Shown here: positions 1 to 6,245 of the stretch, in pieces
Numbering within the stretch: position 1 is the first letter of the stretch
How the letters are laid out: the number at the start of each line of letters is the position of its first letter
Source of the DNA: Oscillospiraceae bacterium
GTDB lineage: Bacteria; Bacillota; Clostridia; Oscillospirales; Ruminococcaceae
Length of the DNA stretch: 6,624 bases
Assembly (NCBI GenBank): GCA_019416775.1
Contig: DXWR01000058.1
Location: 1 to 6,624 of the forward strand
Direction: 5' to 3'
Notes under the pieces: generated by a model
Seen by the model: the letters and a program-made list of their open reading frames with translations, nothing else
Databases searched by the model: none
Told to the model about the DNA's origin: nothing
Made by a program: the position numbers and the translations under genes

Positions 1-24
1 TTGTTACCGATTCAATTTGCCGGA

Positions 25-2085
25 TTAGCTGTTTCTGGCTTTGGCCGCCGCAATCACCGCGGCTTCCAGCTGGTTAGGCAGCTGTTCATACCGCACCAAT
101 TCCAAGGTAAATTCCCCGGCGCCCTGGGTCATCTGGCGCACTAAGGTGGAGAAGTCGGCGGTTTCACTCAAGGGGATTTCCGCCTCAATCACCGTCTCGC
201 CTTCTTCCGCCGGGCTCATGCCCAGCACCCGGCCCCGGCGCTTGTTTAGTTCACCCATCATATCGCCGGTGCAGGCGTCCGGCACCGTCACCGCCAAAGA
301 GCCGATGGGCTCCAGCAGCACCGGTCCTGCCTGGGGAATGCCTTCCTTATAGGCCAAGCTGGCAGCGGTCTTAAAACTCATTTCCGAGCTGTCTACCGGG
401 TGGTAACTGCCGTCCACCAAAGTAGCCTTAATGCCCACTGTGGGATAGCCCGCCAGCACACCGGTTTTCGCTGCTTCCCGCAAACCCTTTTCCACGGCCG
501 GGAAGAAGTTTTTGGGTACAGCGCCGCCTACCACCTTTTCTTCAAAGACCAGATCTTCGCTGTCACAGGGCTCAAATTCAATCCAGACATCCCCAAACTG
601 ACCGTGGCCGCCGGACTGTTTCTTGTATTTGCCCTGAACCTTTACCTTTTTCCGAATGGTTTCCCGATAAGCTACAATGGGATCCGCCAAGGTGAAAGAT
701 ACACCAAACTTGCTCTTGATCTTGCTGATGGCCACATCCAGGTGCTGTTCCCCTAAACCGGAGATCAACTGCTGATGCGTCTCGTGGTTGTGTCCGTAAA
801 CGATGGTGGGGTCTTCTTCTGCCAACCGGCGGATGGCCTGGCTGACCTTGCTTTCCTCGCCCTTAGCGGCAGGCACCACGCCACGCTGGAAGGTAGCCGT
901 GGGATAATCCACCCCGGCTAAAGTCACTTCCACCCCTTGGCAAAGGGTATCGCCGGTATTGGCGGAGAGCTTCGCCACAGCGCCGATGTCCCCGGCGACG
1001 ATCTGCGGCATATCTTCCTGCTGCTTGCCGCTGATCAAAACGATCTTGCCCATCTTTTCAGTCTGGCCGGTGGTCATATTCACCGGAGCGGAACTGGGCT
1101 GAAGTTTGCCGCCGATGACCTTGATAAAGCTCAACTTGCCCACAAAGGGGTCGGCCACCGTCTTGAACACCAAAGCGGTGAGGGGACGGTCTTCGTCGCA
1201 GAGTACCGCCACTTCTTCTCCGGCAGGATTCTTGGCCGCTTCCATGGCGGATTCCTTGGCGGTGGGGAGGAGCATATCCAACCCATCCAGCAACAAATCC
1301 AGCCCTTCACCGGTGAGGGCGCTGCCGCAGTACACCGGGGTAATGTCCCCGCTCTTGACTCCCTTGTGGATACCCATCACCAATTCTGCGTTGGTAAATT
1401 CTTCCCCGGAGAAATACTTTTCAAACAATTCTTCGTCGGTTTCCGCCACTGCTTCGCTGATGGCGGTAATCAAACCCTGAAGACGGTGGTCGATTTCCGG
1501 CATGGGAACCTCTTGGGCCTTGCCGTCCACATATTTGTAGGCCTTCATCTCAATCAGGCTGATGTAGCACTGCACCTTGTGGTTTTCGCTGTAGGGTACT
1601 ACTACCGGGCAGATGGTGGGGCCGAACAGGGTCTTCAGCTGTTCCAGCACTTTATAAAAGTCGGCGCTTTCCCGATCCAGCTTGCCCACAAATACGGCAG
1701 TAGCCTTATTTTGCTTTTTTGCCAAGCGGTAGGCTTTCTGGGCCCCTACGGTGACACCGGATTTCCCGGATACGGTGAGCAGCACGCTTTCTGCCGCCCG
1801 GACTCCTTCGTACAACCCTGCTGCAAAGTCAAACTGGCCGGGAGTGTCCAGCAGATTGATCTTGCAGCCCCGGAATACCATAGGGCAGACCGACAGGCTA
1901 ACGGAAATACTCCGCTTGATCTCTTCCGGATCCCAGTCGGATACGGTGGTGCCGTCCTCCACCCGGCCCAGGCGCTCGCTGCTGCCGGTAGCGTGGAGCA
2001 AAGCCTCCACCAAAGTGGTCTTTCCGCTACTGCCGTGTCCGGCTACAGCAATGTTTTTGATGGTGCTTGCATGGTATTGTTTCAT
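25..2085 (-). CDS. fusA: Elongation factor G-like translational GTPase (EF-G2-type paralogue)
   Basis: This is a complete 686-residue protein, close to the usual EF-G length of about 690-700, with all five domains: GTPase about 1-285, II about 295-390, III about 400-475, IV about 475-600, V about 600-680. EF-G is the cytosolic GTPase that drives tRNA-mRNA translocation and, with RRF, ribosome recycling. Visible motifs are P-loop GHGSSGKT (16-23), DTPG (80-83), GSAL (254-257), EEDP (423-426), HGQFG (494-498) and the domain IV tip YHPVDSSEM with His562. The G motifs deviate from housekeeping EF-G: DTPGH is DTPGQ, so the catalytic His is Gln; NKxD is GKLD (134-137); the RGIT switch is RSIS (58-61). 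The intact domain IV tip argues against a TetM-type protection protein. This pattern fits the second EF-G-like paralogue common in Firmicutes rather than the str-operon copy, and no rpsL/rpsG/tuf neighbours are visible. Start: ATG with AAGGAG 9 bases upstream. It has its own promoter. Family assignment is firm; translocase activity is not certain. Confidence 0.93.
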   Translation of the reverse strand: MKQYHASTIKNIAVAGHGSSGKTTLVEALLHATGSSERLGRVEDGTTVSDWDPEEIKRSISVSLSVCPMVFRGCKINLLDTPGQFDFAAGLYEGVRAAESVLLTVSGKSGVTVGAQKAYRLAKKQNKATAVFVGKLDRESADFYKVLEQLKTLFGPTICPVVVPYSENHKVQCYISLIEMKAYKYVDGKAQEVPMPEIDHRLQGLITAISEAVAETDEELFEKYFSGEEFTNAELVMGIHKGVKSGDITPVYCGSALTGEGLDLLLDGLDMLLPTAKESAMEAAKNPAGEEVAVLCDEDRPLTALVFKTVADPFVGKLSFIKVIGGKLQPSSAPVNMTTGQTEKMGKIVLISGKQQEDMPQIVAGDIGAVAKLSANTGDTLCQGVEVTLAGVDYPTATFQRGVVPAAKGEESKVSQAIRRLAEEDPTIVYGHNHETHQQLISGLGEQHLDVAISKIKSKFGVSFTLADPIVAYRETIRKKVKVQGKYKKQSGGHGQFGDVWIEFEPCDSEDLVFEEKVVGGAVPKNFFPAVEKGLREAAKTGVLAGYPTVGIKATLVDGSYHPVDSSEMSFKTAASLAYKEGIPQAGPVLLEPIGSLAVTVPDACTGDMMGELNKRRGRVLGMSPAEEGETVIEAEIPLSETADFSTLVRQMTQGAGEFTLELVRYEQLPNQLEAAVIAAAKARNS

Positions 2086-2094
2086 CCTTCTTCG

Positions 2095-2100
2095 CTCCTT
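2095..2100 (-). promoter_or_regulatory. Ribosome binding site of the EF-G-like gene
   Basis: AAGGAG on the minus strand lies 9 bases before the ATG at 2085. It fixes the start of the EF-G-like gene, whose next residues (KQYHASTIKNIAVAGH) lead directly into the P-loop as expected. Confidence 0.8.
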
Positions 2101-2154
2101 ATGCTGCTCTCTGTGGGATTTCTTTCGTAAAATCTAACAGAAAAAACGAACTTC

Positions 2155-2166
2155 AATGAATTCATT
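2155..2166. repeat. Perfect 12-bp palindrome over the -10 and start site
   Basis: AATGAATTCATT is a perfect 12-bp palindrome. It shares three bases with the TATAAT box (2164-2169) and covers the predicted transcription start near 2157. That is a position where a repressor could act as an operator, but a short AT-rich palindrome can also arise by chance. No second copy was noticed in the window. Confidence 0.35.
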
Positions 2167-2193
2167 ATAGCACAATTGCCCTATCCCGTGCAA
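2164..2193 (-). promoter_or_regulatory. Sigma-A-type extended -10 promoter for the EF-G-like gene
   Basis: On the minus strand a perfect TATAAT (2169-2164) is preceded by TGC, giving the extended -10 TGnTATAAT. Eighteen bases upstream is TTGCAC (2193-2188), a weak -35 matching TTGACA at three of six positions. An extended -10 often tolerates a weak -35. The start would be near 2157, giving an untranslated leader of about 70 bases before the ATG at 2085. Together with the terminator at 2392-2359 this makes the EF-G-like gene a separate transcription unit from the exporter operon. Confidence 0.7.
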
Positions 2194-2358
2194 TTTATTT
2201 TGCTCGGAATTACTGTTCAATTTGTAGAAAATAACAGCTGTTCTTTGGCGAAAACAAACAAAACTCCTATAAAACCCGTGATTTTCCAAGAATGTAACAG
2301 CATAACAGAAGAGACGCCGCAGATCTGGACCCAATTGCGTCAACTTGCCCGCCACCAT
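2194..2358. other. Intergenic spacer with no recognised gene
   Basis: This AT-rich spacer lies between the exporter-operon terminator and the EF-G promoter. The full gap between genes is 2086-2409. A 74-codon minus-strand frame (2358-2134) crosses it, but it lacks a ribosome binding site, starts in the terminator U-tract and runs through the promoter, so it is not called. A 10-base palindrome AACAGCTGTT sits at 2233-2242. Nothing else stood out. Confidence 0.6.
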
Positions 2359-2392
2359 AAAACAACAGCCCCGCAGGGAATTCCTACGGGGC
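2359..2392 (-). terminator. Rho-independent terminator of the ABC exporter operon
   Basis: On the minus strand GCCCCG (2392-2387) pairs with CGGGGC (2373-2368). After one mismatch, AGG (2385-2383) pairs with CCT (2377-2375) around a short loop. The stem is followed by TGTTGTTTT (2367-2359). It starts 17 bases after the stop codon of the second ABC gene, so it most likely ends the exporter transcript before the EF-G promoter. Confidence 0.82.
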
Positions 2393-2409
2393 GATCTATA
2401 CAGGGAAGG

Positions 2410-4182
2410 TTATTCAAATTGGCTGTAATACAAAGCAGCATAAGCGCCTTTTTTGGCCAGCAATTCTTTATGGTTGCCCTGTTCGATAATATTGCCATGT
2501 TCCATAAACAGGATGGTATCCGCATCCCGAATGGTGGACAGGCGGTGAGCAATGACGAAACTGGTCCGTCCCTTCATCAGCTGTTTCATGGCCATGCCGA
2601 TCTCCGCTTCGGTGCGGGTATCCACACTGGAAGTGGCTTCATCCAGAATGATTACCGGCGGATCGCAAAGGAACACCCGGGCAATGGTCAAAAGCTGGCG
2701 CTGGCCGGCGGAAAGATTGGCGGCTTCGTTGTCCAGCAAGGTATCGTAGCCCCGAGGCATGGTGCGGATGAAATAGTCCACCTTGGCGGCCCGAGCTGCC
2801 GCAACAATCTCCTTACGCGTGGCATCCGGTTTGCTGTAGGCAATGTTGGCAGCCACAGTGCCGGAAAACAACCAGGTGTCCTGCAACACCATGCCGAAAT
2901 TTTCCCGCAGCCCTTTCCGAGTCATTTGGGATGTGTCCACTCCGTCCAGAGTGATTTTCCCGCCGTTTACTTCGTAAAACCGCATCAGCAGGTTTACCAG
3001 GGTGGTTTTGCCTGCGCCGGTGCTGCCCACCACAGCAATTTTTTGACCCGGTTTTGCAGTGAAGCTGATGTCCTTCATCAGGATCTGATTGGGATAATAG
3101 CCAAAGCTGACATGATCGAAGGCGATTTCCCCTTTGGCGTGTTCCACCAACCGGGGCTGAACGGGATCGGGAATCTCCTCTTCCTCATCCAGCAGTTCAA
3201 AGGTACGCTTGGCGGAAGCAAAGGCCGCTTGGAGGGAGTTGATCATAAAGGAGGCTTCGGTCAAGGGCTCGCCGGCTTGGTTGATATACTGGAAGAAGGC
3301 CTGCACTACACCCACCGTCATGGTGCCGTTTAGCATAGCGTTGCCGGCAATGATGGCGATAACCACATGGGCCAACCGGGTGAGCAGCCGGATCAGAGGA
3401 TTGACACAGTTGGTGAGAAAGTCCGCCTTTTGGTTGGCCGCACGGTTTCTTTCTGCCGCGGCTTCCACCTGCTGCCGGCTCTGTGCTTCGTGGTTGTAGG
3501 CTTTGATGACGTTGCGGCCGTTATAGTATTCCTCCACAATGCCGGTGAGCTCTCCAATGGTTTCCTGCCGTTGGGAAGCGCAGCGCAGATTTTTCTTTGC
3601 CACCAGCTGGGTAATGACGATGCTGATCAGCATAAAGGCCAAAAAAATCAAGGTAAGGGGTACACTGTAATAAAACATCACCACCACCGATCCGATTACC
3701 GTACCGATGGCCACAATCAGCTTCAGCAAGCCGGTTTGCAATACTTCTGCGATCTTATCCAAGTCACTGGTGACCCGGCTGAGGGTCTCACCGGCCAAGT
3801 TCTGGTCGAAAAATCGCAAAGGCAGCCGATTGAGCTTTTGGGCGATCTGACGGCGCAGGTTCAAATTCAAGCTTTCCGCCACACTGGCCATCAGGTAGGA
3901 TTGCAGGTAGTAAAAAATCCAGGTAAAGAAGTAGAGTATCGCCAGCAGAGTCAGCTCCCAGCCCATGTTATCCCAGGTGATGGAAAAGGCATATCCGCCA
4001 TTCCATGCCGCCTGAATGCTCTGCCAGAGATCATCTACTACCAAAGCGCTGTACATGGGATTGTAAATGCTCAGCGCCACATAGATTACAATAGACACCG
4101 CCACTACCGTCAAGCGGATCCACTGTCCCTTGAGCTGGCGGGCCAACCGCAGTACGGTGCCCTGCTTTTGATTCTGTTTCAT
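2410..4182 (-). CDS. ABC exporter half-transporter, canonical-NBD subunit (BmrD/LmrD-like)
   Basis: This 590-residue type IV (ABC-B) half-transporter has an N-terminal membrane domain of about six helices (roughly 23-45, 76-98, 152-172, 174-194, 260-282, 286-310) and a C-terminal ATPase domain from about 352. The NBD is complete: Walker A GSTGAGKTT (386-394), Q-loop Gln434, signature LSAGQ (490-494), Walker B VIILD (510-514) with catalytic Glu515, D-loop SSVD (518-521) and switch His546 in IAHRLST. The signature is LSAGQ instead of LSGGQ. In heterodimeric exporters the altered signature of this subunit faces the degenerate site of the partner, which is consistent here. Its ATG overlaps the partner's stop as ATGA, and an AAGGAGG lies 10 bases upstream, so the two are translationally coupled. 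It likely pairs with the upstream gene in the cytoplasmic membrane to export drugs or lipophilic compounds. The substrate cannot be read from the sequence. Confidence 0.95.
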   Translation of the reverse strand: MKQNQKQGTVLRLARQLKGQWIRLTVVAVSIVIYVALSIYNPMYSALVVDDLWQSIQAAWNGGYAFSITWDNMGWELTLLAILYFFTWIFYYLQSYLMASVAESLNLNLRRQIAQKLNRLPLRFFDQNLAGETLSRVTSDLDKIAEVLQTGLLKLIVAIGTVIGSVVVMFYYSVPLTLIFLAFMLISIVITQLVAKKNLRCASQRQETIGELTGIVEEYYNGRNVIKAYNHEAQSRQQVEAAAERNRAANQKADFLTNCVNPLIRLLTRLAHVVIAIIAGNAMLNGTMTVGVVQAFFQYINQAGEPLTEASFMINSLQAAFASAKRTFELLDEEEEIPDPVQPRLVEHAKGEIAFDHVSFGYYPNQILMKDISFTAKPGQKIAVVGSTGAGKTTLVNLLMRFYEVNGGKITLDGVDTSQMTRKGLRENFGMVLQDTWLFSGTVAANIAYSKPDATRKEIVAAARAAKVDYFIRTMPRGYDTLLDNEAANLSAGQRQLLTIARVFLCDPPVIILDEATSSVDTRTEAEIGMAMKQLMKGRTSFVIAHRLSTIRDADTILFMEHGNIIEQGNHKELLAKKGAYAALYYSQFE

Positions 4183-5915
4183 GCTTCCTGTGCCTCCTTG
4201 GTTTGGGAATCATAGATTTCCTGATAAACAGGACAGGTTTCCAGCAGCTGCTGATGAGTGCCGATCCCTGCCATCTGCCCTTCGTGGAGTACAATGATCT
4301 GATCGGCGTGTTGGATGGTGCTGACTCGCTGCGCAATAATCAGCACAGCGGAATCCTTGGTTTCTTTCGCCAGCGCTTTTCGCAAAGCTGCGTCGGTTTT
4401 AAAGTCCAGTGCGGAGAAACTGTCGTCAAAAATATAAAGTTCCGGTTTTTTCACCAAAGCTCGGGCAATGGAAAGCCGCTGTTTCTGTCCGCCGGAAAAG
4501 TTGGTGCCTCCTTGAGCCACAAAGGAGTTCAACCCCTTTGGCAGAGAACGAATAAAATCTCCAGCCTGAGCCACATCGGCGGCGTGCATCAATTCTTCTT
4601 CGGTGGCATTTGGGTTACTGTACCGCAGGTTATCGGCAATGGTTCCGGAAAACAGCCAAGCTTTCTGCTGCACATAAGCCAGGTGATCCCGCAGGTAACG
4701 CTGGGTCATCTGCCGAATATCCACACCATTCAGGCTGATGGAGCCTTTTGTCACATCATGAAACCGCAAAATCAGAGAGGCCACAGTGGATTTGCCGCTG
4801 CCGGTGCCGCCGATAATAGCGGTGGTTTGGCCCCGCTTACAGGCAAAATTCAAAGCGCAGAGAGTGTCCTCCTCGGCATCGGCAAAGCGGAAGGACACGT
4901 TCCGGAAAGAGAGGACTTCATCGGTTTGCTCCTCCTCCGTTTCCGGATCTTCCGCCACCATATCCTGAATTTCCGGCGAATGTTCCAACACTTCCCGAAC
5001 ACGATCGCAGCATTCCAGTGCCCGGGGCAGGGTCATAATGACCATTTGAGCCATCATCATAAAGAACAGCACCAGCATGGCGTATTCAATGACGGCAGTA
5101 ATGTCGCCGATCTGGAAATTCCCGCTGCTGATCCGCCCGCCGCTGAGCCAGTAAACCACCACGATAAACAGGTTAATGAAGAGGAAGGAAAGGCCGTCCA
5201 GGTTGGCAAACCGGCGGTTGGCCTTGATGGAGGTGCCGGCATATTTGGAAAAAGTAATGCCCATCCGCCGCTCTTCTTTTGCTTCATTGTTGAAGGCCCG
5301 GACCACCCGCACGCCGGTAAGATTTTCCAGCAAAACGGTAGTCATACGGTCCAGCAGCTTTTGCAGCTTTTTGAACAGCGGTGCGGCGCTCTGCATGATG
5401 AAGTAAGCCAGCACCAGCACTGCAACCACCACGCCCAGCAAAATAAAGCCCATTTCCATATCCAAGCTGAAGCACAGCACCAGAGCGATGATAAAGATCA
5501 CCGGCACCGGCAGCACCATCTGGATAAAGCTGGTAAGCGCCATGGTGATGGTGGTAATGTCCGAGACCGTGCGGGTGGTGATGGAGGCGGTGCCGAAATG
5601 ACGAAAGTCATAGATGGACAGCTTCAGGGACTTTTCATAAATTGCCACCCGCATATCTTTGCCCACGCGTGCCGATAAAGTAGCGCAGGCATAACCCCCT
5701 AAAATGGCACAGACGCCGGAAAGTACCGATGCGGTGGCCATCTGAATCCCGGTGGTGAGAAGGGCTTCAAAGGAAGCTCCGGAAGTGCCTTGGTTCAGCA
5801 TCTGAGCCGCCAGGGTAGGGATGAACAGCGCTCCAGCCACGTCAATGATCAGCAGTAATACCGTTACTACACACAATTTCCAGTGCGGTCTGATGAATTG
5901 TAAAATCAGTTTCAT
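4179..5915 (-). CDS. ABC exporter half-transporter, degenerate-NBD subunit (BmrC/LmrC-like)
   Basis: This 578-residue half-transporter has six likely membrane helices (about 13-34, 54-78, 128-150, 154-174, 240-257, 272-296), an acidic linker (about 320-334) and an NBD from about 335. Walker A is GGTGSGKST (369-377), the Q-loop Gln is 416, the signature is FSGGQ (473-477) and Walker B is LYIFD (493-497). The residue after Walker B is Asp498 instead of the catalytic Glu, and the switch His is Gln529 (IIAQR). Both changes are known hallmarks of the degenerate subunit in heterodimeric exporters such as TM287, LmrC and BmrC. This subunit should therefore bind ATP at a weakly hydrolysing site, while its good signature completes the active site with the downstream partner. 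Start: ATG with AAAGGA 12 bases upstream, rather far, so initiation may be modest. The gene follows a leader with two terminators, suggesting expression by read-through from a promoter upstream of the MarR gene. Confidence 0.95.
   Translation of the reverse strand: MKLILQFIRPHWKLCVVTVLLLIIDVAGALFIPTLAAQMLNQGTSGASFEALLTTGIQMATASVLSGVCAILGGYACATLSARVGKDMRVAIYEKSLKLSIYDFRHFGTASITTRTVSDITTITMALTSFIQMVLPVPVIFIIALVLCFSLDMEMGFILLGVVVAVLVLAYFIMQSAAPLFKKLQKLLDRMTTVLLENLTGVRVVRAFNNEAKEERRMGITFSKYAGTSIKANRRFANLDGLSFLFINLFIVVVYWLSGGRISSGNFQIGDITAVIEYAMLVLFFMMMAQMVIMTLPRALECCDRVREVLEHSPEIQDMVAEDPETEEEQTDEVLSFRNVSFRFADAEEDTLCALNFACKRGQTTAIIGGTGSGKSTVASLILRFHDVTKGSISLNGVDIRQMTQRYLRDHLAYVQQKAWLFSGTIADNLRYSNPNATEEELMHAADVAQAGDFIRSLPKGLNSFVAQGGTNFSGGQKQRLSIARALVKKPELYIFDDSFSALDFKTDAALRKALAKETKDSAVLIIAQRVSTIQHADQIIVLHEGQMAGIGTHQQLLETCPVYQEIYDSQTKEAQEA
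4193..4199 (-). promoter_or_regulatory. Ribosome binding site of the second ABC gene
   Basis: AAGGAGG, a full match to the anti-Shine-Dalgarno core, lies inside the 3' end of the first ABC gene, 10 bases before the ATG at 4182. Together with the ATGA overlap it suggests balanced coupled synthesis of the two half-transporters. Confidence 0.85.
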
Positions 5916-5927
5916 ACCGTTCTCAAG

Positions 5928-5933
5928 TCCTTT
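5928..5933 (-). promoter_or_regulatory. Ribosome binding site of the first ABC gene
   Basis: AAAGGA lies 12 bases before the ATG at 5915, longer than the usual 5-9. It immediately follows the U-tract of the second terminator, so it is made only if RNA polymerase reads through. Confidence 0.6.
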
Positions 5934-5946
5934 CTATGAAAAAAGT

Positions 5947-5987
5947 AAAAAAAATTGCGCCCAGGTTACTTTTCATAACCGGGCGCA
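5947..5987 (-). terminator. Leader terminator B (attenuator) before the ABC operon
   Basis: In the RNA, UGCGCCC (5987-5981) pairs with GGGCGCA (5962-5956), and GGUUA (5980-5976) pairs with UAACC (5968-5964). The only defect is one bulged U at 5963, and the loop has 7 bases. The stem is followed by eight U (5954-5947) and, after AC, six more. This is a strong intrinsic terminator ending about 30 bases before the first ABC start codon, with no convincing promoter after it. For the ABC genes to be expressed it must be bypassed, so a conditional attenuator is the natural reading. Confidence 0.85.
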
Positions 5988-6007
5988 CCCGACATCTTAT
6001 CGACTAT

Positions 6008-6044
6008 GGCTGAATCCTGTTCAGCCGGCCATTGCGATGGCCAG
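6008..6044 (-). promoter_or_regulatory. Two competing hairpins upstream of terminator B
   Basis: Hairpin 1: CUGGCCAU (6044-6037) pairs with AUGGCCGG (6032-6025) around the loop CGCA, eight pairs with one U-G. Hairpin 2: GGCUGAA (6026-6020) pairs perfectly with UUCAGCC (6014-6008) around CAGGA. They share the two G at 6026-6025, so cannot both form fully. The 3' arm of hairpin 1 can instead pair with CCGGUUAU (5982-5975), the ascending arm of terminator B, over eight contiguous positions with two G-U. That would be an antiterminator. A further alternative, CAGUC (6058-6054) with GACUG (6046-6042), puts the GGAG of the conserved box in its loop. Pairings are read by eye, without energy calculation. 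Confidence 0.55.
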
Positions 6045-6075
6045 TCCTCCGATGACTGATTTCTTGTTGTATTTT

Positions 6076-6126
6076 TCAGGGGGGTGATCGCCCCCAAACA
6101 GGCAGCACGAAACAGCTTTGGATCAT
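6076..6126 (-). CDS. Putative 16-residue leader peptide MIQSCFVLPVWGRSPP
   Basis: An ATG at 6126 is preceded by AAGGAG (6138-6133) with 6 bases spacing, as good as any ribosome binding site in the window. The frame has 16 codons and ends in TGA. It lies between the two leader terminators, upstream of the exporter genes, the classic place for a regulatory leader peptide. The last codons, Trp-Gly-Arg-Ser-Pro-Pro-stop, are encoded by a GC-rich hairpin (GGGGG 6095-6091 with CCCCC 6084-6080). Consecutive prolines before a stop slow elongation and termination; TnaC also ends in Pro-stop with an important Trp upstream. It may therefore stall ribosomes and affect folding of copy B. No known leader peptide family was recognised, and the stalling role is inference. 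Confidence 0.55.
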   Translation of the reverse strand: MIQSCFVLPVWGRSPP

Positions 6127-6132
6127 ATCCTT

Positions 6133-6138
6133 CTCCTT
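6133..6138 (-). promoter_or_regulatory. Ribosome binding site of the leader peptide
   Basis: AAGGAG ends 6 bases before the ATG at 6126, near-ideal spacing. It sits in a purine-rich stretch just after terminator A. It is the main evidence that the short frame is translated. Confidence 0.65.
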
Positions 6139-6169
6139 CTTTTTTGATGTTACCAAACGCTTTGAACAG

Positions 6170-6206
6170 AAAAAGCGCCCGGTTACTTTTTCAAATAACC
6201 GAGCGC
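6170..6206 (-). terminator. Leader terminator A, downstream of the MarR-type gene
   Basis: In the RNA, GCGCUCGGUUA (6206-6196) pairs with UAACCGGGCGC (6185-6175) over 11 continuous positions with a single U-G wobble. The loop has 10 bases and UUUUU (6174-6170) follows. It may end the marR transcript, but as no clear promoter was found between here and the ABC genes it may also be the first of two serial attenuators. Its stem sequence is nearly the same as that of terminator B. Confidence 0.83.
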
Positions 6207-6227
6207 ACTCGACATCTTCTCCGGTCG

Positions 6228-6245
6228 TTGCGGCTGCGGCCGCAA
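6228..6245 (-). promoter_or_regulatory. CGCA-loop hairpin of copy A
   Basis: UUGCGGC (6245-6239) pairs perfectly with GCCGCAA (6234-6228) around the loop CGCA. An outer GGU/ACC pairing is possible with a two-base bulge. In copy B the stem sequence differs (GGCCAU/AUGGCC), yet pairing and loop are the same. That is compensatory change and supports a functional RNA hairpin. It begins 15 bases after the MarR stop codon, so a ribosome terminating there could hinder its folding. Confidence 0.6.

Larger units (their letters stand above)
5947..6054 (-). repeat. Leader element copy B (structured repeat)
   Basis: This is the second copy of an element also found at 6256-6170. The shared order in the RNA is CAUCGGAGG (6054-6046), a hairpin with CGCA loop, AAGAUGUCGGGUGCGC, then a GGUUA-loop-UAACC terminator. 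Copy B carries about 20 extra bases between the CGCA hairpin and AAGAUGUCG, forming a second hairpin. Both copies contain an AUG-initiated mini frame running into the terminator (here MSGAPGYEK, 5995-5966). Copy B has no ribosome binding site for it, so the similarity is more likely kept for RNA structure. Confidence 0.7.

Noticed and set aside
25..2085. Tetracycline ribosomal protection protein (TetM/TetO type)
   Set aside because: Length and domain IV tip (HGQFG, YHPVDSSEM) are those of EF-G; ribosomal protection proteins are shorter, about 640 residues, with different domain IV loops.
937..2130. 397-codon plus-strand frame opposite the EF-G gene
   Set aside because: It is antisense to a clearly conserved EF-G family gene, rich in His/Gly/Gln as expected of a shadow frame, with no domain recognised. 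The same applies to the long plus-strand frames opposite both ABC genes.
2134..2358. 74-codon minus-strand frame in the gap between the ABC operon and the EF-G gene
   Set aside because: No ribosome binding site; it starts in the U-tract of the operon terminator and runs through the EF-G promoter; composition is not protein-like and no family was recognised.
5957..5986. GGTTA...TAACC inverted repeats as MarR operators
   Set aside because: The palindromes are GC-based stems followed by U-tracts, with loop lengths that differ between copies (10 and 7). That fits terminators better than a protein site of fixed spacing. A dual role cannot be excluded.
6025..6245. Pair of hairpins as a guanidine-II (mini-ykkC) riboswitch
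   Set aside because: That class has two small hairpins with ACGR loops close together. Here the loops are CGCA, the hairpins are about 200 bases apart, and each is tied to its own terminator.
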